From Mortierella sp. BCC40632 (Eukaryota; Mortierellomycota; Mortierellomycetes; Mortierellales; Mortierellaceae): a DNA stretch of 64,000 nucleotides. The notes below the pieces were generated by a model. The model searched no databases. It was not told where the DNA came from and saw only the letters and a list, made by a program, of their open reading frames with translations. Made by a program: the position numbers and the translations under genes. Location of the stretch: positions 332,001 through 396,000 of the forward strand of contig WAEK01000007.1 in assembly GCA_011634665.1 (NCBI GenBank), given 5' to 3'. Positions within the stretch are counted from its first letter, which is position 1. Every line of letters begins with the position of its first letter. Below, piece by piece: positions 23,920 to 33,410 of this stretch.

Positions 23920-23932
23920 TTCAACCTTGGTT
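22967..23932 (-). pseudogene. LTR-A internal segment with a Cys-rich coding remnant
   Basis: On minus, 23551-23306 reads 81 codons (including WLCHFKVVTKTLEPTTKLRL). After a one-base frame change the reading continues as VCRGCKCEMEQGLANRF and DNLWWWRVSPIDG to about 23190. The CxxCxC and Trp-rich stretch looks like genuine protein, but I do not recognise the family. It lies on the same strand as the 32079-30908 remnant and may be its downstream part, separated by LTR-D. The rest of this segment is T-rich or contains AAT-type repeats. Confidence 0.45.
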
Positions 23933-23937
23933 TCCCC

Positions 23938-24195
23938 TGTGATATAATTGAACTTACCCTAAAAGGACGCCTCGACATGGATAGACATAGTGACAATAGA
24001 GGGGTCAGCAAAGGGAAGAATAAGAATCGGTGAGAAAAAGACATGCCTGGCCACTTGGCCCAGGGACGTTGGGTTTTTTTATTCATGCCTCCTGAGAGAC
24101 AGGAAGCTAACTCTAATGTAAGTACTGTGAGGCGCACGTGCCTCAGGCACTGCTCCTCTAGCGTAGGCTGCTCGCCATAGATCCCAAGGCGAACA
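23938..24195. repeat. LTR-D, left (3') LTR, 258 bp
   Basis: TGTGATATAA...GGCGAACA, TG..CA ended. It matches 30640-30899 except for two one-base A-homopolymer length differences. The preceding TCCCC (23933-23937) is repeated at 30900-30904. On minus, the purine tract AAGGAGGGGGG abuts it and is the presumed polypurine primer. Confidence 0.95.
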
Positions 24196-24250
24196 ACCCC
24201 CCTCCTTATGGAGAACGAAGCATGAGTTCGTAGGTATTAACGACGCGGGA

Positions 24251-27200
24251 TCAAATGGTGAGAAGTCGGTGGAGAAAAAAAAAAATTTTTTTTTTTTTTT
24301 TTTTTGTCCGTTTGCGTGCAGCACGCGCACGGATTGGTTGCACACGACTCGCAGGGGTGAACTTTTTATTCGGAGCTTTGCCACTGGAACGCCTAGCGGT
24401 AGTTTTCTTAGGAGTAGCCTCCATAGATAGTGCCGCTTTCTGCTTGTCCCAGTATTCCTTGAGACATGTTCGTTCCACAAAGGACTCCTCAGGTTCCCAT
24501 GTATTATAGTCTTCAGTAAAGCCTTTCCATTTAACAAAATATTGCAGCTTGCCAGGAATAGTTGGGTGAGGTTCATGTTCGAGAATGGTTTCTATCTCGT
24601 ACGCAGGGTCACTGTCAAGGTCATCCAAAACCAGCTTCAGTTGTGACGGCGCATATTGCCTATGATGAACTTCCTCCGTTCCATCTTTCAACACATATGC
24701 TCCCTGTGCCGTTTTGCGGACAACAGTGTAGGGACCTTCGTACCGAGGGGTGAGCTTGTCTCCTTGGATAGGGTCAAGGACCATTACCTTAGCACCATCC
24801 GGGAACTCGCTGTGAAGTACCGTTCGGTTGAACCGTTCTATCATTTTTTCCTGTGTAGCTTTGGCTTTACCTGAGATAGCAGGGAATACTATTTTGTTCA
24901 TATACTCGAGTCGTTCGAGCAGCTCTTCTTGGGACATCAATTGCTCTTTGTCATTCAAGTAGTTGCTGAATCCATTCGCCTTTCTTGCAAAGAAGAGTGA
25001 GAAAGGTGATGACGAGTGTAAAGACACAACTCGCGTGTTCATTGACATTTGGATGAATGGTATGTGAGAGTCCCATGTGGAGCTTCGCTCTTGGATATGC
25101 TTCCGCACCATGTTATTGGCTATTTTAACATGGCTCTCTGCTACTCCGTTCGCTCTTGGATGATACGGCGTGATGAGACGTTGATCGACATTCATTTGAG
25201 TTGTCATGGTACGTATAGCTTCATTGACAAATTCACGACCATTGTCTGATTGTAAAACTCTCGGGAAACCAATAGTGCAGAACAGCTTGAAGAGCTTTTT
25301 CTGCTACGGTGATACCTTTCTTGTTCGGTAAAGGCTCAAGGAAGACAAACCTGGTGCACACATCCACAACAACCATCAGGTACGCATTGCCTTTTGTAGA
25401 CGTTGTGAACGGACCAGTCAGATCGATGGCAATGTGATCGCCAGGCAGGCTTGCATGGATTGCCTTCAAAGGATGGTATCCTTTTCGAACGATATTTGTA
25501 CGTTGACATTCCCGACATCTTTTAATAAAATCAGAACAATCTTTTTGTCAAGTGAGGCCAAGTCTGACCCTCGCTATGAATGGCGTTCACCATAGCAATA
25601 GTACCAATATGACCCATACCATGAGTCCTATGGAGTACATCTTGTCGATCACTTTCCAGAACGATTGTACGCTCGGTGTCTTCATTTTGCAAGATATGCA
25701 CGTAAGCAAGAATAGCAGGCAGTGAAGCTGGAGTAACCTTCCGGAATTTATCAGGGGAAGATACGAGATAATGCATCAGGCAAAATGTTTAGAATACCAG
25801 GCCGATAGTGAACAGTAAAGTTATAGTTCAAGATCGTGTCTTGCCAATTGACCATCATGGAATTCATGTCTTGCTGCGAATGAAGGAATACAAGGGCTCG
25901 GTGATCAGTGTAGAGATCAAAGTGTCTGCCCCAAAGGTAATAGTGGAACTTATTGAGCGCAAACACGATCGCTAGCAGCTCTTTCCCTGTCGCAGAATAT
26001 TTTCTTTTCTCTTTCTTGAAGGGATCTCGCCATGAATGATATGTATCGGATGTTCTTTGGATTTTTGGCCCATCAGGTAATTGATAAAGTACCACTCCAA
26101 TACCCACATTCGATGCGTCAGTTGCCACATAGAATGGTAGAGTAAAGTCTGCAAAAGCAAGCACAGGAGCCGCTGATAGAAGTTTCTTCAGTGTCTCAAA
26201 TGCTTCCAACTGCTCAGCGTCCAACGTGAACGTGTCGGTTCGATGTCTTAACGCATCTAACGGTGCTGCAACGGAACTGAATAAAGGGATATACTCGCGG
26301 AAGAAATTGAACGTCCCGAGATATGACTGGATTTGCTTTCCCGTGGTTGGAGGTGCCCAATGTTCGATATTCACAAACTTAGTAGGGTCCACACTCCTCC
26401 CATGGAGTCCAATCACAAACCCGAGCAATGAGATTTGCGTACTGTAGAAATGACACTTATCGGGATTCACAATAAGCTTGGCTTTGTTTAACCTGTCAAG
26501 CACAATCCGCACATGCTCACTGTGTTCTTCTCTGTTCTTTTTGAGAAAATCACGATGTCATCAATGAAGTTGCAGACGAACGGAAGATCGCCAAGTATAC
26601 GAGCCATTCCTCGTTGAAATATGCTGGAAAGCGGTTTTAACCCAAATGGAGCTTTCTTGAACATGTATTGCGTACCTCTGTGCATAAATGCAGTCAAAGG
26701 TTGATCCTCTTCATGTACTGGTAGACGATGGTACGCCTGAGAAAGATCAATGGTCGAGTAGATTGCATTACCTGCCAACTTGTTAATGATGTCAGATATT
26801 AAAGGTAGAGGATAGTTATCATCTGGTATTTCTTTATTGAGTGGTCGTGGATCTAGACACACTCTCCAAAGAGTCTTGTTACCCTTCAGATCTTTTTTAG
26901 CTGCAAGAGTTAGTGTATTATTGTGGACATTACCAACAGGGGCGACTGTAATTACATCGTCCTTTTTCCACTTCTCGACAGCTTCGTCAAAAATGGACAA
27001 TTGCTTTTGAGCAAATGGTCTAGGCCGTCTGAAGATGACCGTTCCCTTTGACACAGGAAGGTATACCTTCATTTCAGGAATGGGACAGTGACTCGACTTA
27101 GGAATTTGCGTATTCTTTTCGATCACGTCTTTGATTGGACTGTAAGAAAGCCTTCTTAGCATTCTGAAAGCTCGGTTGACTTTCTTCTTCAGGTCGTTCA

Positions 27201-27616
27201 GATGGAATGAGCGAAGGACGCTGATCCGGCTCCGGTTCTGGTAGGACTGAGGCATTCAAACCAGGATTGGGTAGTCCAGTCAAACCAAGACCAATACGAT
27301 GGAACAAGTCCATGCCGATTGTGAATGGGTACTTTTGCTTCACTACTTCGAATGGAGAGAACACTATACATGATTGGTAATGGATCTCAATAGGTTCTGT
27401 TTGACCGATCCTTTCTATTGTAGTATCTTCATCTGCTAGTGTAATCGTTCCTTTCATGGACCGAATGTCCTTCCCATGCTTTTCCACGATATCTGGCCTT
27501 ATACAGGATACAGTAGCACCAGTATCGATCAGTGCATTGTACTGACACTTCTCAAATTCAATGGTAATAACAATACGCTGTTCTGCATTATCATCACGCA
27601 TTGCAAATGCTGACAA
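24251..27616 (-). pseudogene. LTR-D pol: protease, RT, RNase H, integrase, chromodomain (multiple frameshifts)
   Basis: Read from 27616 down: protease active site YNALIDTGATVSCIRPDIV; RT with YSTIDLSQAYHRLPV, APFGLKPLSSIF and CNFIDDIVIFSK; RNase H beginning FYVATDASNVGIGVVLY with YSATGKELLAIVFAL; integrase with HLTGPFTT-like D,D,E blocks (IDLTGPF, LQSDNGREFVN, NGVAESHVKIANN). A chromodomain sits at the C-terminus (AYEIETILEHE, LQYFVKWKGFTEDYNTWEPE), followed by a basic tail. Frame changes occur near 27190, 26530, 25765, 25535 and 25290. The one at 26530 coincides with a run of five A where six would keep frame. Confidence 0.92.
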
Positions 27617-27657
27617 CTTAATTTCAGGAGGTCCATAGTAAGCTGAGTATTTTTTCC

Positions 27658-29250
27658 TTAATAGTTTTTCAAGATCATTAGGGTCTTCACACTCTTGTGC
27701 AGCAAGGTCAGGAATGTTCTCTGAAGGTAGAGTAAAAGAACTGGCATTTTTTTTTTATTTTTATTCGTTGCCGAAGAGCTATTCTTCTTTAAACCCTTCC
27801 TGACAGATTGAAGGAATCTTCGTTCAAACGGTGTCTGACCAAGGGGGGTCATATTGCTGTCCGAGTAGGATTGACTAATGACCTGAGGTTTAGAGCATAG
27901 TAGATTTTGGTCAGTGTAAGTCTTAACATTGAGACTAGCAATTACTTCTTTGACAGATTGCATACCAATTTTGTTGCCTTCGGCGTGCCTTTGTTTCATT
28001 CGGCATTCACTTTCAACGTGACCAATCTTGAGGCAAGGTCTGTAAGTACATTCCTTGTGATCCTTCGTTATATGTGACGAGTTATCGCCACACTTAGCAC
28101 AGAACAGCGATGAGCCATTTCCTTTGTTACCCGATTGGTTAGGAGAGCTCCTATTTTTCTGGAATGGGGTAAAACGATTGTTGTTCATTCGAGATCTCGT
28201 CGTGCGTTTGACGGATGAGGGTTGGCCGTTGCCCTTTCCTTCAGCGGGTGGATCATCGTAGATCTTGGTGACATCGGATCCTTCAGGACCGCGTAGTCTC
28301 TTACATTGAGTTAACAATGAGGATAGAGACTGGAAGGATGCTGCATTCGGGTCGAAGCTGCTATAACGAGTCAGCATGATATTGTAGGCATTGGGACCAA
28401 TGGCTTTCTCCAGTTGACTGAGGATAATATCATTGTCATCCTTTACACCGTAAACATGCAAGTCTCTTTCAATACGGATTGCAAAGTTCTGATATGTCTC
28501 TCGTTCAAGCATTCCGATCTTGGTTAGACGTTCCACTTCTTCATCTCGTTGATCTTGTGTCAAACAGGCATTTACGAAGACTTGACGGCAGGTTTCCCAT
28601 CCTCTAGTGCCGGATGGATATGGCTTAATACCTTCCTGGAACTGGACGGCAAAGTGCTCCACCTCGATGCAGGACACCATGAGTCGCTCACATTGTCGCT
28701 CAAATCGTTCCTCGCCCAGGTGGGCCGTAAGCAGACGGTAAAATTGGCTTAAGAAGGTTCTGGCCGTCATTTTCTTTCCCTCGTATCTAGCCACACGCTT
28801 GGGAATGTTGTCCAACACTGCGACTGTCTGCGATTTTGGACTGTCTTCGACTGATGCAATGTCTGCAGCAATATCTTGCAACTTCTTGAGGATCATTTTG
28901 GTCTTTTCATAGTCTTTTTCAGTCACGGCAATCATGACATCTAGATCTTGTCTCGCTTGGCCCTCTTGGTACCCGTCGTTGGAGTACAGATTGCTCAGCC
29001 TCTCGCCAAGTGACTTGACAGCGTCTTTGAGGCGAGCTATCTCAGTCGCAGAGTCGTGTTTGACTATATTGAGGCGTGGTCCTTGCGAAAGACCTTCGTT
29101 TGCGGTTCCACCACCAAGGTTGGTTTGGTGTCTATCCACCTCCATATCCCATTCACTGAACGAAGGGGAAGAGGGGACGTTCAAATTCTCCGTTGGCTCA
29201 TTAGCCCTTGATTGAACAGGTTCAGGAATGGCAGAGACTGGGGATGACAT
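27658..29250 (-). CDS. LTR-D gag-like protein with Cys/His knuckles
   Basis: An intact 530-codon frame. The N-terminal part is Pro/Ser-rich and disordered. A helical capsid-like region follows (TARTFLSQFYRLLTAHLG, FAVQFQEGIKPYPSGTRGWE). Near the C-terminus are two Cys/His clusters, CAKCGDNSSH and CLKIGHVESEC, resembling retroviral-type zinc knuckles though with altered spacing. It lies just upstream of the protease in a different frame, so expression of pol would need frameshifting, splicing or a lost fusion. Confidence 0.82.
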   Translation of the reverse strand: MSSPVSAIPEPVQSRANEPTENLNVPSSPSFSEWDMEVDRHQTNLGGGTANEGLSQGPRLNIVKHDSATEIARLKDAVKSLGERLSNLYSNDGYQEGQARQDLDVMIAVTEKDYEKTKMILKKLQDIAADIASVEDSPKSQTVAVLDNIPKRVARYEGKKMTARTFLSQFYRLLTAHLGEERFERQCERLMVSCIEVEHFAVQFQEGIKPYPSGTRGWETCRQVFVNACLTQDQRDEEVERLTKIGMLERETYQNFAIRIERDLHVYGVKDDNDIILSQLEKAIGPNAYNIMLTRYSSFDPNAASFQSLSSLLTQCKRLRGPEGSDVTKIYDDPPAEGKGNGQPSSVKRTTRSRMNNNRFTPFQKNRSSPNQSGNKGNGSSLFCAKCGDNSSHITKDHKECTYRPCLKIGHVESECRMKQRHAEGNKIGMQSVKEVIASLNVKTYTDQNLLCSKPQVISQSYSDSNMTPLGQTPFERRFLQSVRKGLKKNSSSATNKNKKKMPVLLLYLQRTFLTLLHKSVKTLMILKNY

Positions 29251-29626
29251 CGGACGTTGAGGAGTATTGATGATTTCAGGAAGTGCTTCGCAGGAGCGTC
29301 AAATGTTGTTGTTGTTGTTTTTTTTATTTTTTATTTTTTTTTATTTTATATTTCCTACAGTCAGCACGTTCAATATATTTTGTGACATACGAGACATGGT
29401 ACCATGACAAGTAAGTCTGAAACGTCGCATAGTCGACCAAAATATAATGATGACAGTACTCTCAGTCTGGTATACATATCTTTTATCACTTATTGCATAG
29501 AGCGTCTCTCATATCCAATTATCCTTTCGGATACATTTGATACTTTTTAGCGTTATCGCTAGTACACTTCATCTTTTTATTTTATGTTATATTATATTTT
29601 TTTTTTTTCTGTCTTATCTTGACACA

Positions 29627-30106
29627 CTACGGGAAGTGTTGATGTCTCCTCGACTTGTTATACGCGGCCACCAGTTGCAACCAGCGCAAATGATCCAAGT
29701 GCATGTATTCTCTTTCTTCGAGCAGAGTATGCAATTTGGTGAGATGATTCACTGCTACTTGAAAGATTGCTGGATCAGGGCTGTTGCCCAGCGTACGGGC
29801 ATAAGTCGCCCACTCTTCAATCTGTCGCTGGAGAACAGCTTTCTGCTCGTTTACTCTTCCCAGGAACTCCACTGTTTCTGCCGACACATACCCAGTCGGG
29901 GGCATATCATCCACTAGTGATGGAAGGTTTGTCACAAGTGACGGCATGGTTGGAGCCGGCGGTTGTTTCGCAGGAACGGTTTGTGGCGTGGGGCTGTTGT
30001 ATGAGATATGTGGTTCTGTCATAGCCGTGGTATCAGCTTCCTCATTATACAGACGATCCACCCGATGACTACCAGGACAGTCATGGGGGTGACCTATTAA
30101 GCCCAT
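29627..30106 (-). CDS. LTR-D leader-region ORF, unknown function
   Basis: 159 codons between the 5' LTR and gag. The N-terminal half is Pro/Thr-rich; the C-terminal half is helical and Leu/Glu/Gln-rich (FLGRVNEQKAVLQRQIEEWA) and looks like a coiled coil. A short frame starting MAPSHDRAVVHRYEH (ending 30097) overlaps its ATG by a few bases. I do not recognise either. Ty3/gypsy elements normally lack an ORF here, so it could be a split N-terminal part of gag or an accessory gene. Confidence 0.4.
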   Translation of the reverse strand: MGLIGHPHDCPGSHRVDRLYNEEADTTAMTEPHISYNSPTPQTVPAKQPPAPTMPSLVTNLPSLVDDMPPTGYVSAETVEFLGRVNEQKAVLQRQIEEWATYARTLGNSPDPAIFQVAVNHLTKLHTLLEEREYMHLDHLRWLQLVAAYNKSRRHQHFP

Positions 30107-30639
30107 ATCGCAGCTCGGCGAACGATCCCTATCTTCTGGTGTTGCTGGACGAGCCGTTGGGGACGATGCTCGTAGCGATGAACGACTGCTCGATCGTGTG
30201 AGGGGGCCATGGTGGGGTAATGAATGAGGAGGTGTTTGTGTGTTGTAGTGACAAGGGAAAGATGGAATAAAATGTTTTCTTTCCTTTCACCATGAGCAGA
30301 CGGGTTACTTTTATGCGAATGAGGGAGACAGATGAGGCCGCTTTTATTCATGCAAACCATGGCCTCCTCTGATTCGCCCATTTCAGTCGAATGCCCCATC
30401 CATCATCATTTTTCATGTGTCACTTCGTGATTGGTCAGTTCTTTTAACCTCATGATCTTTTTTCTGTAGTGACTCGGGTACACAACCCTTCAAGTTATTC
30501 ATTGTCTGTAGTAAGACTGGGCGTACTCTTGCACAGTTGCATGAGTCGGATGATCCACATTGGGGAACATCTTTCCGGGAGTATTCCCCGTCCTTGGACC
30601 ATTACGTCCAGACAATTCTTCTTCACCGAAAAAAAAAAA

Positions 30640-30899
30640 TGTGATATAATTGAACTTACCCTAAAAAGGACGCCTCGACATGGATAGACATAGTGACAAT
30701 AGAGGGGTCAGCAAAGGGAAGAATAAGAATCGGTGAGAAAAAAGACATGCCTGGCCACTTGGCCCAGGGACGTTGGGTTTTTTTATTCATGCCTCCTGAG
30801 AGACAGGAAGCTAACTCTAATGTAAGTACTGTGAGGCGCACGTGCCTCAGGCACTGCTCCTCTAGCGTAGGCTGCTCGCCATAGATCCCAAGGCGAACA
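30640..30899. repeat. LTR-D, right (5') LTR, 260 bp
   Basis: Copy of 23938-24195 with two extra A residues in A runs, followed by the TSD TCCCC (30900-30904). Confidence 0.95.
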
Positions 30900-30907
30900 T
30901 CCCCATT

Positions 30908-32079
30908 TCACATATTTCTGCCGTGCGTTCCATCTTGATCCTCTTCTGGTTCATCCTCATCAGTTTCACCACCTCGAGCGGCTTCAAGATTCTCCTCCTC
31001 CATCTCCTCGGCCTCACGAATATAAGGCCTGATACGCTTGGCGTGTTTCCAGGCTTCCAGGTTATGTCGATCCAGGCTATGGCCTATGGCGTCGAGACGT
31101 TGTCCATTCTCGCGAAGGGCGGCCTCATGTTGCATTAGCGCAGATTGATGTTGGACTAAGGAACGAAGGGAGCTCTCCAAGAGAAATTGACTATGGATGA
31201 TATCCATGGAAGTCCTGCTGACCCCCAAGCCAGTGATTGTATAGCGGCCCAGGTCTTGAGCGGCCCCAAGAACATCTATGGGTCTGGCGCACATCGTCGG
31301 ATCATGGAGAGCCTTGAACGCTAGTTCGGAACGGAGTAGCTCTAGGTGCTCCCAACGCCGGAACAACTGCTGATGAGGGACGACAGATCAGCGAGCATCG
31401 AAGGGGTCCCGTGAGCCTTCCTGGACCAGCCAGGAACTTCCTCATCACTTCGTTGTTTCCGTTTACCGAGACCAGATGGACTCCCCTCCTGTGAGCGAGA
31501 ACCCGACCCCTGCAAATTCAGCGCAGGAGAACTCCTCGTGCCTGGACCCGAAGGACTTGCCCCACGAGTCGTCTCATTTGGACGCTGTGAAGATCCAGCA
31601 TCCGCAGAAGCCCTTGCACCCGGAATAGATGATTCCTCGTCTCTCTCGGACCCTACATGCCGATCGATGAGAGGCCTCTCTGTTGCAGGCACAACGTCCG
31701 TCGCGTCCTCAAGAAAGAGTCTTTTCCTGTCTTGGTCTGCACCTTTGCGGTGCGCGGGAGACTCATCGCCATCCTCGCCGTCCGAATTGGCCACAAACGC
31801 ATCCGACCACAGTTCGCGCTCCAGTATCTGAGTCGGCTGATCGAATGGAGGAGGTTCTTCGGATGATCCCCTCCGCAACCACTGGGGGCTAAACAGGATA
31901 TTAATTTGACCTCCCCTAAGGGTGGCCTTGGGATGTGCTGTCGAAGAGTCCCAGCGCTCGGCGCATCGCCAACACGACCTTGCTGAGTGTTTCCTGAACG
32001 TGGGCGGGGCATGGTGGTTGGGGGTGATAACGGTGAAAGGGCGTTCCCGGAGGGTATCAAAGCAGAAGTGGCAGGTCAA
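30908..32079 (-). pseudogene. Unknown protein carried by LTR-A, N-terminal Cys pairs, one frameshift
   Basis: Starts at ATG 32079. The N-terminus has CHFC and, about 30 residues on, CWRC, spaced like a zinc-binding pair. A long Ser/Glu/Arg-rich disordered region follows. The frame ends at 31342, but from 31366 a second frame continues as LFRRWEHLELLRSELAFKAL and a helical, Gln/Glu-rich domain (VQHQSALMQHEAALREN) with an acidic tail to 30908. A single shift near 31370 would unite about 390 residues. No retroviral enzyme motifs are present. It may be an element-specific structural protein or a captured host gene; I do not recognise the family. Confidence 0.55.
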
Positions 32080-32281
32080 AGAGCAGGTTCAAAAAAAAAT
32101 GAGCAGACAACGAGTGGACAAGAATGAAGAGGGGGATGTCTTCTTGTCGAGCCCATGTTCGAACTCTTATTTTATTTTTTTATTTTTGGGAAACATCAGA
32201 TGAGATTGAGTCAATCAGATGATGCATGGTGGACCAATCAGATGTCAAGATCACTTGGTGGTGCTTTGAGCAAGGAGATGT

Positions 32282-32282
<1 letters not shown>

Positions 32283-32315
<33 letters not shown>
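32283..32315. repeat. 33-nt poly(A) tract inside LTR-A
   Basis: One of the longest mononucleotide tracts in the window, 82 bp before the right LTR. Confidence 0.9.
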
Positions 32316-32318
<3 letters not shown>

Positions 32319-32396
32319 AGCTCAAAGGAGTAGAGCTACTCACTTGGCAGCTGCGATATCCAGTTGGGTATCGAAGAGGCACGGGGATCAGAGAGG

Positions 32397-32767
32397 TGTG
32401 GTGTAGTAAATACGACTGGGCGATCTTCTGGCCCCTGGGCCTGGGGGTATAAATGGTGTCCCTCGACACCAGACAATAAAGACAGTTTTGTTTTCTTCCT
32501 TTTATTTTCCCGATCCGTTTGTGAATACTTACCGTCTGGAGCAGGTCCACTCGTCCGCCCGCCCCGGGGGTGCGATCCTGTAGCTAGATATTGTTCATTT
32601 GCGAGTCTTTTCTCTTGCCTTGTTCTCTCTCTATAGAACGGTGATACGCGTCGTGATCATTATGTTTCCCTCTTCTATGCTGGCAATCCCCTTTCCCAAT
32701 AGGTTTCACACACCTGCCTGCCAAGTAGTGCGAGCTCTTTCCCCCTGTGCTGGTCCTCTACGCCGCA
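32397..32767. repeat. LTR-A, right LTR (371 bp)
   Basis: Matches the left LTR except for one T/C difference near 32740. It is preceded by the purine stretch ggggatcagagagg and followed by the duplicated ACGC. Confidence 0.93.
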
Positions 32768-32831
32768 ACGCTCTGGTGATCTCGTTGACAGACCGGAATG
32801 TATCGAACAGTGGTTGTGTTGTGATCCAACG

Positions 32832-32849
32832 TAGGAGCCTCCGGGCCCC
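32832..32849. repeat. LINE-1 target-site duplication, right copy
   Basis: Exact second copy of TAGGAGCCTCCGGGCCCC, abutting the truncated 5' end of LINE-1. Unique-looking host DNA of about 100 bp follows before LTR-B. Confidence 0.92.
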
Positions 32850-32956
32850 CCTGGGGCCTCCTGGGGCCTCCTGGCCTCTAAAATGTCTAAAAACAGAAAA
32901 TTTACTCTAGTTTGTGAGAAATGCCATTGAATTACTCACTCATCCGATCCGAATCA

Positions 32957-33370
32957 TGTAACAAGAAAATCTGGCTACGTGGTCTTAAGATATAGTGTGA
33001 TTTGAAGGTAGTGGGATGGAGAAGGATGGGAAGGTGGGAAGTGTGGCAAGAGAAGTATTTGTAAGATTTTGATATGGGTTGCTAACCGAGGTTTTTTATT
33101 AAGCGAAGCTCTTGGCTTAAATAGAAGAGGGGGTGGACATGGATGGGTCTGGGCTAGGGGGAGTGTATTGGTTAGGGAATATCGTGTGGTGCCATGGTCA
33201 GGATGTCTTCGGGGCTATTGGGGTGGTGCGGGGACTGTAGGGGCTAGGGGTTGGGTACCGGGGCGGCGACACTAGACGTGGTCGAGGCTGGCCTAGGTCT
33301 GCGTCTAGGATACGGTGACGTCATGGAGTCGATGCGGCTTACGGACGACACGCACTCGACCTCCCCGACA
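32957..33370. repeat. LTR-B, left (3') LTR, 414 bp
   Basis: TGTAACAAGA...CTCCCCGACA. The other copy is at 43654-45522, split by LINE-2. ATCA precedes it (32953-32956) and follows the right copy (45523-45526). Confidence 0.93.
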
Positions 33371-33410
33371 TGCCCTTTCTTACTTGAGACGTCCCGGCGA
33401 AAATAAACAA

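Larger units (their letters stand above)
23938..30899 (-). mobile_element. LTR-D: chromodomain Ty3/gypsy retrotransposon nested in LTR-A
   Basis: About 7.0 kb, with 258/260-bp LTRs and a perfect 5-bp TSD (TCCCC). Gene order on minus: small upstream ORF, gag with Cys/His knuckles, protease, RT, RNase H, integrase, chromodomain. This is the Ty3/gypsy chromovirus arrangement. The LTRs are identical apart from homopolymer lengths, so the insertion is very recent. Pol is nevertheless broken by several single-base shifts. After the 5' LTR the minus strand starts with a T tract and cggtgaagaag; I cannot assign a tRNA primer site. Confidence 0.95.
22596..32767. mobile_element. LTR-A: LTR retroelement without its own reverse transcriptase, inserted in LINE-1
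   Basis: Two 371-bp LTRs (22596-22966 and 32397-32767) with TG..CA ends differ at one position only. They are bounded by ACGC duplications, and removal restores the LINE-1 endonuclease frame, so they belong to one insertion. Once the nested LTR-D is removed, the element is about 3.2 kb with about 2.5 kb internal sequence. I see no protease, RT, RNase H or integrase in it, so it must be mobilised in trans. It carries a minus-strand coding remnant of unknown function (30908-32079 and 23190-23551). Direction is unresolved. A TATAAA and an AATAAA (22647, 22674) and a purine tract before the right LTR favour plus; the ORFs and a perfect GTAAGT donor in the LTR favour minus. Confidence 0.85.
17066..32831 (-). 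mobile_element. LINE-1: 5'-truncated non-LTR retrotransposon (APE-RT-RNase H) interrupted by LTR-A
   Basis: Transcribed on minus; an 18-nt T tract at 17066-17083 is its poly(A) tail. The body is 17066-22595 plus 32768-32831, about 5.6 kb, split by LTR-A. Removing LTR-A and one TSD joins the endonuclease reading frame without a gap (TTQPLFDTFRSVNEITR, then AYTCQEKSRIDMIF). The 5' end is truncated within the APE endonuclease, so ORF1 and the start of ORF2 are absent. Domain order APE, RT, RNase H, then a CCHC-like motif resembles the Tad/I supergroup of fungal LINEs. The coding sequence has frameshifts, so it is a dead copy. An 18-bp TSD flanks the whole. Confidence 0.92.

Noticed and set aside
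23698..23942. Plus-strand frames rich in Lys, Asn and Ile near 23.8 kb
   Set aside because: Products of poly(A) and AAT repeats.
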